Shown here piece by piece: positions 7,555-17,272 of a stretch of 61,377 bases of DNA. Positions within the stretch are counted from its first letter, which is position 1. Each line of letters begins with the position of its first letter. The notes beneath the pieces are model-generated. The model was not told the origin of the DNA. It did not search any database and was given only the letters and a program-made list of their open reading frames with translations. Source of the DNA: Peptoclostridium sp965368085. GTDB lineage: Bacteria > Bacillota > Clostridia > Peptostreptococcales > Peptostreptococcaceae. The position numbers and the translations under genes were made by a program. The stretch is from the NCBI GenBank assembly GCA_965368085.1, contig CBDULP010000013.1, positions 1-61,377 of the forward strand, in the 5' to 3' direction.

Positions 7555-9060
7555 ATGAGCAATATTGACTATGAAAAGCTTGTATTCAGAAAGCAGTTTT
7601 TGCTGACGTCAAAAAAAATAGACGGTCTCTCGGGCTGGAAAAGATACAAAGTGTGCTATGGGAAGAAGACTCTGAATGTACATCCAGATCTTGAAACTAC
7701 AATTGAAAAGGTTGGCGGAAAAAAGGCAGTGCTTCTGGGGTACATGCTAGACTGGAAAGCTCCGCAGCTAAGCAGCAGAGACATAGTGCTGCGAATTTTA
7801 ACGCAGAGTAAAAGCTTCATGGAATTCGTGGAGTCTACATATGACATTGGAGGCAGGTTTGCCGTAATATACGAGGATGAGCAAGGATGCAAAATTTTCC
7901 ATGATGCAGGCGGACAGAGGGAGGTTTACTGTCATGAAGGTGATTACGGGCTTTCGTGTGCATCGCAGCTTACAATACTGGCGAGATTCATGGACGCCGT
8001 GGATAATCCCGACGAGGATGTCAAGGAACTTTATTTTTCGAGTGATTTTCTGGATTTCAATAAGCAGTGGATAGGCGAAGATACCATATACAATGACACA
8101 AAATGCCTAAGGCCCAACCACTACCTAGATATGGAAAGCGGCATAATTAAAAGGTACTGGCCTGTGAGCCCTCTTGAAAGGGTGAAAATTGAACATGCAG
8201 TAGAGCTTGCATCATCAATGTTCAAGGGTTTTTTAAAGGCGGCCTCGCTGCGAAAAGAGCTAATTCTTCCTGTGACTGCAGGCTGGGACAGCAGGATACT
8301 GCTTGCGGCTTCAAGGGAAATCAGCGACGATGTCATGTACTACATCATAAAATTCAAGCATATGGATGATTCTCACTTAGACATAAAAATACCTCAAAGG
8401 CTGCTTGAAAAGCTGGGACTTGGCTTTAATGTTATTGAGGCACAAGAACATGTTGATAAGAGGTTTGCTGAAACATTCTGCGGCAACACGGCGTACTGCA
8501 GGGAGAATAACCTTCCGGGCGTATACAATGTATTTTTCAAGCTGTTTCCAGGCAGGATAAATTTGTCAGGTCAGATGAGCGAAGTCATAAGAAGCTATAG
8601 AGGGGATCCTTTCAAACACATTGACGATTTTTACAGCACATGCGTTGCACGCGGAAGCAGGAGTGGATACTACAGCAAGAATTATGTGAAGAAAAGCAGC
8701 AGAAAATGGATAGAAAGCACAATGAAGCTTGCACAGCAGATGAATGTGGACCCATTTGCACTTTTTTACTGGGAGGAATGGCTCAACTGGGAGGCGTCAC
8801 AAAGGAGCGAGACAGACATTGCGCTGGAGGAATATCCACCGTTTAATTGCAGAAGCCTTATGGCGCTTTTGCTTTCGGTAAAGCCATCATACAGAAATAA
8901 ATACAGCTGCGGTCTTTACAGGAAGTTGATGGAGAAAATGTGGCCGGAGGTTCTGTCAGAGCCTATAAACCCTTCATTCAAGAAAAACTTAAAGGGCAAT
9001 CTCATTGCGCTGGAGATGTTATACCCGCTGAGAAATGTTCTAAGGAAAATCAAAAGGTAA
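7555..9060 (+). CDS. asparagine-synthase-like ATP-dependent ligase lacking the glutaminase Cys
   Basis: 501 residues from the ATG at 7555, with GGAGGG four bases upstream; an in-frame TTG at 7543 overlaps that site and is rejected. The N-terminal part (about 1-200) has the fold pattern of an Ntn-type domain, for example VLLGYMLDWKAP and YDIGGRFAVIYEDE, but the conserved N-terminal Cys nucleophile is absent. The C-terminal part carries the PP-loop as VTAGWDSRILLAA, a variant of SGGxDS. Such proteins are frequent in surface-polysaccharide and natural-product clusters, where they adenylate a carboxylate. Without the Cys it cannot draw ammonia from glutamine by the usual route. Substrate unknown; a role with the divergent acyltransferase/BKACE pair is possible. 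Confidence 0.75.
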   Translation: MSNIDYEKLVFRKQFLLTSKKIDGLSGWKRYKVCYGKKTLNVHPDLETTIEKVGGKKAVLLGYMLDWKAPQLSSRDIVLRILTQSKSFMEFVESTYDIGGRFAVIYEDEQGCKIFHDAGGQREVYCHEGDYGLSCASQLTILARFMDAVDNPDEDVKELYFSSDFLDFNKQWIGEDTIYNDTKCLRPNHYLDMESGIIKRYWPVSPLERVKIEHAVELASSMFKGFLKAASLRKELILPVTAGWDSRILLAASREISDDVMYYIIKFKHMDDSHLDIKIPQRLLEKLGLGFNVIEAQEHVDKRFAETFCGNTAYCRENNLPGVYNVFFKLFPGRINLSGQMSEVIRSYRGDPFKHIDDFYSTCVARGSRSGYYSKNYVKKSSRKWIESTMKLAQQMNVDPFALFYWEEWLNWEASQRSETDIALEEYPPFNCRSLMALLLSVKPSYRNKYSCGLYRKLMEKMWPEVLSEPINPSFKKNLKGNLIALEMLYPLRNVLRKIKR

Positions 9061-9195
9061 TCAGATAATAGCTGTGTATGAAAAAGTATTCATAATATCA
9101 GAAGTGATTTTTCAGGGCGGCGCAATCACAAGTGTGATATAATCAGAGGGTGCGCAGTGCATTGAAATATGAATGATAATGAATGGAGGAATATA

Positions 9196-9585
9196 ATGAT
9201 TACAGCTTATTTAGCGGGAATTTCAAGTTGCTTTGAGGGTGAGGATATAGAAATAAGATACAGCATATATGATAATGAGGAACAGGTTTGCAGTGAATCA
9301 TTTTTCAAGGAGTACAAAAAACCTGCAGTTGTAGGCCTTGTAGCTCTTATGGATTTGCTTGCAAAGCTTGAAAAATATGAAGGCGGCGATATAACAATTG
9401 TTGTCAACGATGCGGCTTTAAACGAGCAGATAAACGGGACTACAACTACTAAAAACGGACATGTACTGAAAATGGCACAAAAAGCCAGAGAGAAGATAGC
9501 AGGATTCAAAAGTACGATTACAATAATGGATGTGAGCGGTGACGGCAAAGAAAGGGCCAAGTGGAACGATATATTAAGTCACTAA
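9196..9585 (+). CDS. uncharacterised small protein, possible RNase H-like fold
   Basis: 129 residues from the ATG at 9196, chosen because TGGAGGA sits at good spacing upstream; the frame is open from 9169. The protein starts MITAYLAGISSCFEGEDIEI, with alternating hydrophobic strands, a helix AVVGLVALMDLLAKLEKY and a strand ITIVVNDAAL followed by a helix KNGHVLKMAQKAREKI. This order resembles the core of an RNase H fold, but a full set of acidic catalytic residues is not evident. It is soluble and monocistronic, with a terminator 48 bp downstream. I do not recognise a named family. Confidence 0.6.
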   Translation: MITAYLAGISSCFEGEDIEIRYSIYDNEEQVCSESFFKEYKKPAVVGLVALMDLLAKLEKYEGGDITIVVNDAALNEQINGTTTTKNGHVLKMAQKAREKIAGFKSTITIMDVSGDGKERAKWNDILSH

Positions 9586-9632
9586 AACATATTGCAAAAC
9601 ATAATATCATGAATTTATAAAATTATGAAATG

Positions 9633-9658
9633 ACACCTGCTGACAGCGGGTGTTTTTT
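9633..9658 (+). terminator. intrinsic terminator
   Basis: Arms ACACCTGCT and AGCGGGTGT around a 3-nt loop (one G-T pair), followed by six T. It ends the 9196-9585 gene. Confidence 0.85.
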
Positions 9659-9793
9659 CGTTAATCAAGCGTACCCTGTTTTGTTTCTCACTTTGTAGAA
9701 ACAGGTATAATCTTAGTTGAAAGAGCATATTTTGACAATGCTGTACAGGTGGTATAATCATTTATTATAAGGAATATGCGGGGGTGAGATGTC

Positions 9794-12541
9794 ATGAAAA
9801 AAAATAAAATTAATGATTTTAAGAATATACTGAAAAGGTACATAGCAATTGTTGTGCCGGTTGTTATACTCCTGGTGAATTTCTACAACCATGCTTATGA
9901 AAGCGAAGTGGAGAAGACTGCCGAGATAATAATGGCAGAGCAAAAGAAAAAGACGGCAATAATAAAATATGTCATTGAAGACATTTATGAAAATATAATA
10001 AATGACTTGTTTGTAGTGAAAAACTCAAATGAAATGAAAGCGTATTCGGACAATCCAGATAACTATGCGGAAAATGAACTGGGACAGATGTTTTTGAGGT
10101 TTTTATCGAATAAAACTGAGATAGACCAAATACGTCTTTTAGATGCAAAAGGCAGGGAAATCGTTCGAGCTGAAAACTACAAAGAAAAAGTGACGTTAAT
10201 TCCCAAGGAAAAGTTGCAGGATAAATCTAATAGTTACTATTTTAAAGATTCCTGCGCGTTAAAAGATGGGCAGGTATATATATCGCCCATGGATTTAAAT
10301 ATTGAAAATGGAAAGGTAGAAATTCCCCATAAACCCGTGATTAGATTCACCACTCCCATATATTCGCAAAAAGGTGAATACAAGGGTATTTTGGTGGTCA
10401 ATTATATGGGGCAAGATTTTTTAAACATTTTCAATGAGTATTTTGCAAAGGATGACAAAGGTATAATGGAGCCGATGCTGGTAGACGGCGGGGGATACTA
10501 CCTTTTTAATAAACAGGAAGGCAAGAATTTTGGATTTATGTTTGAAGACGGGAAAAAATACTCACTGCGATATGAAAATGGAGAACTGTGGGAAAAAGTC
10601 AAAAATAATGAAAGTGGAGTCTTTGAACTTGGCAGCGAAATATATTACTATAGCCACATTAACCCCGATCTAAATGTGAATGGAGATTATAATGAAAACA
10701 ACTGGGCGATAGTGTCGTCGTTTGATGTGGCGAAGATACCATTGATAAATGGAGAATCTTTTTTCAACATAAAAAGGACATGGGGCATTTCGTTGGTCTT
10801 GATAAGTTTTTTCATACTGGCAATTGTTATAGTCACGTATTATTTTAAAAAGGATAAAAATCAGCTTGAGCTTACAAAAAATATTGCAGACAGCACTAAT
10901 GATGCAGTTATCATTACGGATTCAAACACAAACATACTCTATGCCAACAGGGCATTTGAAAAATATACAGGATATAGGCGCGAAGAAGTAATGGGATTAA
11001 GGCCCAGCCATTTCAAGTCAGACAAGCAAGGTCGCGATTTTTACAAAAATATGTGGAAAGAAATAAATGAAAAAGGAATATGGCAGGGGGACCTTTGGGA
11101 CCGGAAAAAAAATGGCGTGATCTACCCTAAGCATTTGACCATAATTTCCATCAAAGACAAATCAAACGGCAGGACCATAAATTACATAGGAATATTCAAG
11201 GACCTGACTAACTTAAAAGAAACAGAGAAATACGTTTCGAAATTGAAAAACTACAATTTGAGTACAAACCTGCCCAACGAGAATCTATTGGTGAAACTCA
11301 TGAAAAATAGCATGACAAGTGACAAACGTCTATTTGCAGTCATATATTTTTCTATTGATAATTATAATAAAATGATTGTGCAGTTCGGCAAGGGGCAATA
11401 CAAGCAATTGATAAGGGTAATGATAAATAATATTGAAAGCATAACCACAAAAGATGATTTTATAGCCCAAACCAGTCCAAGTAAATTTGTAATAGTATTG
11501 AAGTCAAAAGAGAATATCAACACCACTAAAGAATTCATGGATGAATTTGTTGAAAAAACTAAAAGAGCTGTCATATTAGATGAAAAAGAGATGTACTTGG
11601 ACATTAAAAGCGGCATAGCAGTTTATCCAAAAGATGGCGAAAATGCAAATGAGCTTATTTCAAATGCAAGTATAGCGCTGGAGATGCTGCTTGGAGACAA
11701 GGGTGAAAACTACAAATTCTACAAACCGGAATTCAGGGAGTTGCTGAGCAGAGAAAGCGAGTTGGAACTGCTTTTAAGCAAGGCGATTATCAACAACGAG
11801 CTGGATATTCATTATCAGCCGCAAATTGAAAGCTGTAAGGAAAATATGGTTGGTGCCGAGGCTTTGTTAAGATGGAAAAATGAAAAGCTTGGACATGTAT
11901 CGCCAGCTAAATTTATTCCGGTTGCTGAAAGGACAGGGCTTATAGTTGAAATAGGAAATTGGATAATAGACAGGGTGTGCGGGGATATTAAGTCTTTTGA
12001 AGGCTTGCAAGGTGACGATTTCAAAGTGTCCATCAATATATCAGCGGTGCAGTTTAAAGACAGCGACGTATTGAAACAGATGACAGAATCGATTGAAAAA
12101 TACGGGATCAATCCTAAAAACCTGGAGATAGAAATAACGGAAAGCCTATTGTTGGAAGATTTAGACACCATAAACGAGAAATTGAAAATGTTTAAGGATT
12201 TGGGGATATCTGTAGCAATAGATGATTTTGGAACAGGTTTTTCATCACTCAGCTATTTGAAAAAACTGAATATAGATAAACTTAAAATCGACAGGAGTTT
12301 TATAAAAGACTATCCTGAAAATGACAATGGAGAGATGGTAGAGATTATAACGGACATGGGAAAAAAGTTGAAGCTAAAGGTCATCACAGAGGGAGCAGAA
12401 ACAAAAGAGCAGGTAGACTATTTAAGGCGTGTAGGGTGCAATCTGATTCAAGGTTATTACTACAGCAAACCGTTGCCCAAAGACAGCTTTGAAGAGTTCT
12501 ACAAAAGCAAACCCATGGAAGAGCATTTGAGTAATAATTAA
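9794..12541 (+). CDS. dCACHE-PAS-(degenerate GGDEF)-EAL c-di-GMP phosphodiesterase
   Basis: 915 residues. One N-terminal membrane helix (about 16-32), a large extracytoplasmic double-CACHE sensor (about 40-320), a second helix (about 330-350), PAS (about 360-470), GGDEF-like (about 490-650) and EAL (about 665-905). The GGDEF signature is lost (the site reads SPSKFVIV), so this domain cannot be a cyclase and is probably regulatory. The EAL domain keeps AEALLRW, the Glu in LEIEITESLL, DDFGTGFSSLSYL, KIDRSFI and EGAETKEQ, so it should hydrolyse c-di-GMP. The start ATG follows GGGGTGA. It is monocistronic, with a terminator 30 bp downstream. The ligand of the sensor is unknown. Confidence 0.92.
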   Translation: MKKNKINDFKNILKRYIAIVVPVVILLVNFYNHAYESEVEKTAEIIMAEQKKKTAIIKYVIEDIYENIINDLFVVKNSNEMKAYSDNPDNYAENELGQMFLRFLSNKTEIDQIRLLDAKGREIVRAENYKEKVTLIPKEKLQDKSNSYYFKDSCALKDGQVYISPMDLNIENGKVEIPHKPVIRFTTPIYSQKGEYKGILVVNYMGQDFLNIFNEYFAKDDKGIMEPMLVDGGGYYLFNKQEGKNFGFMFEDGKKYSLRYENGELWEKVKNNESGVFELGSEIYYYSHINPDLNVNGDYNENNWAIVSSFDVAKIPLINGESFFNIKRTWGISLVLISFFILAIVIVTYYFKKDKNQLELTKNIADSTNDAVIITDSNTNILYANRAFEKYTGYRREEVMGLRPSHFKSDKQGRDFYKNMWKEINEKGIWQGDLWDRKKNGVIYPKHLTIISIKDKSNGRTINYIGIFKDLTNLKETEKYVSKLKNYNLSTNLPNENLLVKLMKNSMTSDKRLFAVIYFSIDNYNKMIVQFGKGQYKQLIRVMINNIESITTKDDFIAQTSPSKFVIVLKSKENINTTKEFMDEFVEKTKRAVILDEKEMYLDIKSGIAVYPKDGENANELISNASIALEMLLGDKGENYKFYKPEFRELLSRESELELLLSKAIINNELDIHYQPQIESCKENMVGAEALLRWKNEKLGHVSPAKFIPVAERTGLIVEIGNWIIDRVCGDIKSFEGLQGDDFKVSINISAVQFKDSDVLKQMTESIEKYGINPKNLEIEITESLLLEDLDTINEKLKMFKDLGISVAIDDFGTGFSSLSYLKKLNIDKLKIDRSFIKDYPENDNGEMVEIITDMGKKLKLKVITEGAETKEQVDYLRRVGCNLIQGYYYSKPLPKDSFEEFYKSKPMEEHLSNN

Positions 12542-12571
12542 GCTGACGAACTCAGAAATAGTATAGAAGTT

Positions 12572-12617
12572 GAAAGCCGGAGTATGCTGCTGACAGTGCA
12601 GTGTTTTCCGGCTTTTC
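12572..12617 (+). terminator. intrinsic terminator
   Basis: GAAAGCCGGA (12572-12581) pairs with TCCGGCTTTTC (12607-12617); T-rich tail. It ends the EAL gene. Confidence 0.8.
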
Positions 12618-12802
12618 ATTTTTGAAATCATATAATGAAATTTAGGATATGGCGAATGAAATTACCAATCTGGATGGATTAAAATAATTAAAAGAATAAA
12701 ATTATGAATGGTATTTGTTGTGTGGAACGGGTAATAAATAAATGATTTTACTAAAAAATGGAGAATTATAAACACTTTAATATGGGAAAAGAAGGATATT
12801 GA

Positions 12803-12934
12803 TTGAGCGATGCCATTTCCAGAGTGAGAAGAATCATGGACGAGTTGTATATTGAATCAAAAGTGGAAAATAAGCGATGTATCCCGATAAATATGAGTAT
12901 CACTATAAATAATAAAAAAGAAGTGATTATATGA
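12803..12934 (+). CDS. 43-residue small protein translationally coupled to the hybrid kinase
   Basis: An ORF of 43 codons starts at a TTG with AAGGA six bases upstream and ends in a TGA that overlaps the ATG of the hybrid kinase (ATGA arrangement), a hallmark of translational coupling. The product begins LSDAISRVRRIMDELYIESK and ends NNKKEVII; it is basic, with one likely amphipathic helix and no membrane span. No homologue is recognised. It may be the tail of a formerly longer regulator, for example an RsbS- or STAS-like partner of the RsbT-like N-terminus of the next protein, or a coupling leader. Its existence rests on the ribosome site and overlap. Confidence 0.5.
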   Translation: MSDAISRVRRIMDELYIESKVENKRCIPINMSITINNKKEVII

Positions 12935-15900
12935 ATAGACTGGGACAATTGAATTTAACAGGAATCAATTCAATAATAAACGTGCGTATGAAGATGAGAG
13001 CGATTTTGCTGAAACTTGGATGCGATGAAATATTGACTACCAGGATTGAATCGGTTTTATCTGAAATATTCAGAGCCGTATTGAAAAATCAAAACCAGAT
13101 TGATATTTCAATTTACATAGTCGATTCAGGGGAAAAATATGGAATAATGTTTGAAATATCCAATATTTTCCGTGATGTAGATGTTTCATTTGTAGAATGT
13201 TTTTTTGATGAATTTCATTATGAAAAGAATGAAGAAAAATTCAATATCAATGCATTTGTTTCATTGGATAGAAATGAAATCTTTAAAGATGAGAAAAATA
13301 TTGAGCATATACGAAGGTATATTCAAACTAAGTCAAGAGAAGAACTTCTCAGCGAACTCAAATCAAAAAATGAAAAACTCGTAAACAGTGAATGCGAAAG
13401 GCTCACACAGGTCAGTTGTAGCGAAGCCATAGGCAGGTGTGATTTGGAGATATTCCAAAAGGATGTCAGTGAAAAGCTTCAAAAAAATGATGTTGAAGCC
13501 ATGCTTTCGAGACAAAAAGTCACTGCAGAAGAGAGTTTTTACAACGATTCGGGTGATGAAATAACATTTCTGACTACTAAAGTTCCAATGGTTCACAATG
13601 ATGAAGTGGTTGGAATATGCGGAATATCAATAGACATAACTGAACGTAAAAAAATGGAACAGGAGCTTGTCGAAGCAAAAAAAATTGCGGAAGAAGCATC
13701 GAATGCCAAAGCGGAGTTTCTGGCAAACATGAGTCATGAAATCCGCACTCCCATGAATGCCATAATGGGAATGACATATCTGATGCAAAAGACGGATCTT
13801 TCAGATAAACAAAGGGATTATATGGACAAAATATACAAGTCGAGCCAGCACCTGCTTGGAATAATAAATGACATACTGGATTTTTCGAAAATCGAGGCAG
13901 GCAAGCTGGATATCGAAAACACTGAGTTCAAACTAAGCGACGTTCTCGACAATCTTACAAACCTCACTGGGCAAAAATGCGCAGCCAAGGGTCTTGAGCT
14001 CGTGTTTGACATAGATTCTGACATGTCAAATGTATTTGTCGGAGACCCTTTGAGAATTGGGCAGATTCTAATTAATTTTATAAACAACGCAGTTAAATTC
14101 ACTCAAAAAGGTGAAATAATTGTAAGGATAAAAAAAGAATCCCTAAAAGGGAATAAGAGCATAATCAGGTTTGAAGTTGAAGACAGCGGCATAGGGCTTA
14201 AAAAGGATCAGATCCCAAAATTATTCCAGTCATTTCAGCAGGCGGATACGTCGACTACCCGGGAGCACGGAGGCACGGGTCTTGGACTTGCGATATCCCA
14301 AAAGTTGGCAGAACTTATGAATGGAAATGTCGGAGTGGAATCTGAATTTGGAAAGGGAAGTGTATTTTGGTTTACAGCGGAACTTACAGATGCAGACGAA
14401 AAAATGGATATGGACCAAATCAAGGTGGAGACTCAAAATTGCAGGGTTTTGGTTGTGGACGACAATAAAAATGCAAGGCATATACTGGGCGAAATGCTAA
14501 GGTTCATGGGGCTTGAAGTAGATGAAGCTGGCTCGGGGGAAGAAGCCATTGGAATGGTATGTAAAACAGCCCTCAAAGAGGATACATATGAGATAATGTA
14601 TATGGACATGCAAATGCCTGGGATCAATGGGATAACTACATTTGAGAGAATATCGAAACTGGTGCCGCATAAAACACCTCACTGCATAATGGTTACGAAT
14701 TTTGGGCGTGAAGAGGTGGTTTTAGAGGCACGAAGAGCCGGAATTGAACATGTGCTGATAAAACCTGTCAGCCCTGTGGTACTTTACGAGTCTACGCTTG
14801 AAGTTTTAAACAGTGGAGGAACTGTATCATCATTTAATGTAAATATGGGCGGTGAGAATGCGTCGGCAGTAATTAAAAAGGACTTTTCAAACACCAAGAT
14901 ACTACTGGTGGAAGACAGCAAGCTGAATCAAGAAGTCGCAATTGAAATACTTAAAGAAGGCGGATTTAGCATAGATATAGCGGAAAATGGAAAAATCGCA
15001 GTTGAAAAGGTAAATGAAAATAAATACGACATAGTACTCATGGACATGCAAATGCCGGTTATGGACGGGTTGGAGGCAACCAGGAAAATACGCATGGATT
15101 CAGAGTACGAAGATATCCCAATTATTGCAATGACTGCCAGTGTAATGGACAGTGACAGGGAAAAATGTGAAGCTGCGGGAATGAATGACCATTTGGCAAA
15201 GCCTGTAGACCCCCGAAAATTGTTTGAGGTGATTGCAAAATGGATTCCAATGGAAAATGACAAACCTTTTGAAGTAGTTGAAAAGCTAAAAGATGAAAGT
15301 GAAAGGTCCAAGTGCAATGCGAATATTCAAATAGAAGGGCTTGACATAAAAGACGGATGCAGACGCGTCATGGGGAGGAAGGATTCTTATATAAAGCTGC
15401 TTAGAAACTTCATATTGGAATATGGGGATGCAGTCGCAGACATTCAAAATACAATTTATATAAGCGACTATGAAGCGGCCCAGAGAATGGCACACACTTT
15501 AAAAGGCGTGGCTGGAAATATAGGTGCACATAAGCTTCAGCATTCGTCGATGCATTTGGAGAAACTCATAAAGGAAAAGTCTGAAAAAGATGTGATTGAA
15601 ATGGAACTGGAAAAAACAGGCGAAGTGCTTGGAAACTTGATTAAACAGCTGGAAGAAAAATTGCCCAAGGAGCAGGTTCTCTATAAGGATGTTGAAAAAA
15701 AAGAAGTGCCTGTAAGCGATTTGATAAAAATTATGGAAGAGTTGAGGCCGTTCATTGAAAGGCGAAAACCTAAAAAATGCAATGGAATATTGGAGATTTG
15801 CCAAAAAATGCGCTGGCCGAAGTACGTTGAAATTGAACTGCATGAACTTATAAGACTTGTGTCAAGGTATAAATATAAAGAAGCGCTTCAAACCCATGAT

Positions 15901-15939
15901 TCTCTGACTGGTAAGCTGAAGGAGGGGAAAGAGATATGA
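12931..15939 (+). CDS. hybrid sensor histidine kinase (RsbT-like N-domain, PAS, kinase, two receivers, HPt)
   Basis: 1002 residues, no membrane helices, so cytoplasmic. Order: an N-terminal region (about 1-115) resembling an RsbT/SpoIIAB ATPase but lacking a clean N box; a degenerate PAS piece ending in VGICGISIDITERKK (about 230-245); a short coiled coil; the His box EFLANMSHEIRTPMNAIMGM; ATP-binding boxes FINNAVKFT, DSGIGLKKDQIP and GGTGLGLAIS; receiver 1 with phospho-Asp in MDMQMPGING; receiver 2 with Asp in MDMQMPVMDG; and an HPt domain with His in AHTLKGVAGNIGA. This is a full BarA/ArcB-style phosphorelay. The stop overlaps the start of the HD-GYP regulator gene, its probable partner. 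Confidence 0.93.
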   Translation: MNRLGQLNLTGINSIINVRMKMRAILLKLGCDEILTTRIESVLSEIFRAVLKNQNQIDISIYIVDSGEKYGIMFEISNIFRDVDVSFVECFFDEFHYEKNEEKFNINAFVSLDRNEIFKDEKNIEHIRRYIQTKSREELLSELKSKNEKLVNSECERLTQVSCSEAIGRCDLEIFQKDVSEKLQKNDVEAMLSRQKVTAEESFYNDSGDEITFLTTKVPMVHNDEVVGICGISIDITERKKMEQELVEAKKIAEEASNAKAEFLANMSHEIRTPMNAIMGMTYLMQKTDLSDKQRDYMDKIYKSSQHLLGIINDILDFSKIEAGKLDIENTEFKLSDVLDNLTNLTGQKCAAKGLELVFDIDSDMSNVFVGDPLRIGQILINFINNAVKFTQKGEIIVRIKKESLKGNKSIIRFEVEDSGIGLKKDQIPKLFQSFQQADTSTTREHGGTGLGLAISQKLAELMNGNVGVESEFGKGSVFWFTAELTDADEKMDMDQIKVETQNCRVLVVDDNKNARHILGEMLRFMGLEVDEAGSGEEAIGMVCKTALKEDTYEIMYMDMQMPGINGITTFERISKLVPHKTPHCIMVTNFGREEVVLEARRAGIEHVLIKPVSPVVLYESTLEVLNSGGTVSSFNVNMGGENASAVIKKDFSNTKILLVEDSKLNQEVAIEILKEGGFSIDIAENGKIAVEKVNENKYDIVLMDMQMPVMDGLEATRKIRMDSEYEDIPIIAMTASVMDSDREKCEAAGMNDHLAKPVDPRKLFEVIAKWIPMENDKPFEVVEKLKDESERSKCNANIQIEGLDIKDGCRRVMGRKDSYIKLLRNFILEYGDAVADIQNTIYISDYEAAQRMAHTLKGVAGNIGAHKLQHSSMHLEKLIKEKSEKDVIEMELEKTGEVLGNLIKQLEEKLPKEQVLYKDVEKKEVPVSDLIKIMEELRPFIERRKPKKCNGILEICQKMRWPKYVEIELHELIRLVSRYKYKEALQTHDSLTGKLKEGKEI

Positions 15940-17057
15940 GAGATCTGTCTGAATGCAAAGTTTTGATTGTAGATGATACGGAGGCAAATATAGACATACT
16001 GGTTGATGCACTCGGAGACGACTATGAAATTTCCGTTGCCATGGATGGGCAATCAGCATTGGAGCACATGAAAATTGAAAAACCTGACATTGTTCTGCTG
16101 GACATAATGATGCCTGGAATGAGCGGATATGAAGTGTGCAGTGAAATTAAAAAAAATGAAAAGACATTCGACATCCCAGTCATATTTCTAACGGCAATCA
16201 CTGATATACAAGGCAAGACGAGAGGGTTTAAGGCAGGCGCCGTTGACTATATAACAAAGCCGTTTGAAATCATGGAGGTCAAGGCAAGGGTGGAGACACA
16301 CCTGTCACTGGAGCTTGCGCAAAGGGAGCTTTTTGCACAAAATGAGATTTTGGAAGAAAAGGTGATTGAAAGGACAAGGGAAATATGCCTGACCCAGGAA
16401 GCGACAATAGAGGCAATCGCCTCCATTGCTGAATACAGGGATCCTGAAACTGGAGGGCATATCAACAGGACAAAAAACTATGTAAGGGCAATGGCTGAGC
16501 GGCTGAAAAGCAAACCGGAATATAATGGAATAATAGATGACTACGTAATAGACATGTACTACAAGTCGGCACCGCTTCATGACATAGGCAAAATAGGGAT
16601 AAGGGATGAGATTCTTCTCAAGCCGGGCAAGCTTACAGACGGTGAATTTGAGGAAATGAAGGCGCATACGACAATAGGATACAATGCACTGTCAGTACCT
16701 TCTCAAAAACTTGGAGAAAACTCATTTTTAAAATGCGCCATGGAGTTTGCAAAATACCACCACGAAAAATGGAACGGGACCGGATATCCGGAAGGCCTTC
16801 GGGAAGAGGAGATTCCGCTTGCAGGAAGAATAATGGCAATTGCGGACGTATATGACGCGCTTATAAGCAAAAGGATATACAAGCCTCCATATTCACATGA
16901 AAAAGCGGTTGAAATAATAAAAAAAGAAAGAGGGAGGCATTTCGATCCGAAGCTTGTAGATGTGTTTATGGAGATACATGAAGAGTTTTTGAAAATTTCC
17001 AAGGAATATGCTGATGCTAATGAAAATTTAAATAGGAACATAATAATGGTGAATTGA
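15936..17057 (+). CDS. response regulator with HD-GYP output (c-di-GMP phosphodiesterase)
   Basis: 373 residues. A receiver domain occupies about 1-125: LIVDDTEAN, phospho-Asp in LLDIMMPGMSG and Lys in YITKPFE. A coiled coil follows (about 125-155), then an HD-GYP domain (about 160-350). HDIGKIGI, the second-metal residues in HTTIGY and KYHHEKWNGTGYPEGL are intact, so c-di-GMP hydrolysis is expected. It overlaps the hybrid kinase gene by 4 bp (ATGA), so the kinase HPt very likely phosphorylates it. The pair links an unknown cytoplasmic signal to lowering of c-di-GMP. No clear terminator was recognised before the next promoter at 17143. Confidence 0.93.
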   Translation: MRDLSECKVLIVDDTEANIDILVDALGDDYEISVAMDGQSALEHMKIEKPDIVLLDIMMPGMSGYEVCSEIKKNEKTFDIPVIFLTAITDIQGKTRGFKAGAVDYITKPFEIMEVKARVETHLSLELAQRELFAQNEILEEKVIERTREICLTQEATIEAIASIAEYRDPETGGHINRTKNYVRAMAERLKSKPEYNGIIDDYVIDMYYKSAPLHDIGKIGIRDEILLKPGKLTDGEFEEMKAHTTIGYNALSVPSQKLGENSFLKCAMEFAKYHHEKWNGTGYPEGLREEEIPLAGRIMAIADVYDALISKRIYKPPYSHEKAVEIIKKERGRHFDPKLVDVFMEIHEEFLKISKEYADANENLNRNIIMVN

Positions 17058-17142
17058 CTAAAAGAAAATCCAAATGTATACATTAACAAAGCAATATGCT
17101 TGAGGGTGAATTTAAAAAATATTTAAAAAATTCAAAAAACAT

Positions 17143-17171
17143 TTGAAAAATTATCTGGACTGTATTATAAT
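17143..17171 (+). promoter_or_regulatory. sigma-A promoter of the nitrogen operon
   Basis: TTGAAA (17143-17148), 17-bp spacer, perfect TATAAT (17166-17171). A start near 17178 gives a leader of about 290 nt before amtB. Confidence 0.85.
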
Positions 17172-17177
17172 ATCCTG

Positions 17178-17262
17178 TATACAAAGAGAGTGGATATGTT
17201 TTATCGGGCAACGGCGTCCGCAGACAAGGGGTTATCACCCTATGTTTGCTGGCGCTTTTTTT
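17178..17262 (+). promoter_or_regulatory. leader with ANTAR-type hexaloop hairpin overlapping an intrinsic terminator
   Basis: A hairpin at 17205-17220 has stem CGGGC/GTCCG and a six-base loop AACGGC, with A in position 1 and G in position 4, the signature of RNA targets of ANTAR proteins. The 3' part of this hairpin is also the start of the left arm of a terminator (17213-17262): GCGTCCGCAGACAAGGGG pairs imperfectly with CCCTATGTTTGCTGGCGC and is followed by a T-run. The two folds exclude each other, so binding to the hexaloop would allow read-through. A clear first (P1) hexaloop hairpin was not found. The operon encodes an ANTAR regulator (20610-21194). Confidence 0.75.
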
Positions 17263-17272
17263 ATTACGATTG

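Noticed and set aside
14230..14481. Open frames of 60-180 codons antisense to large genes
   Set aside because: They lack ribosome sites, are rich in residues expected from reversed codons, and sit inside well-supported genes on the other strand.
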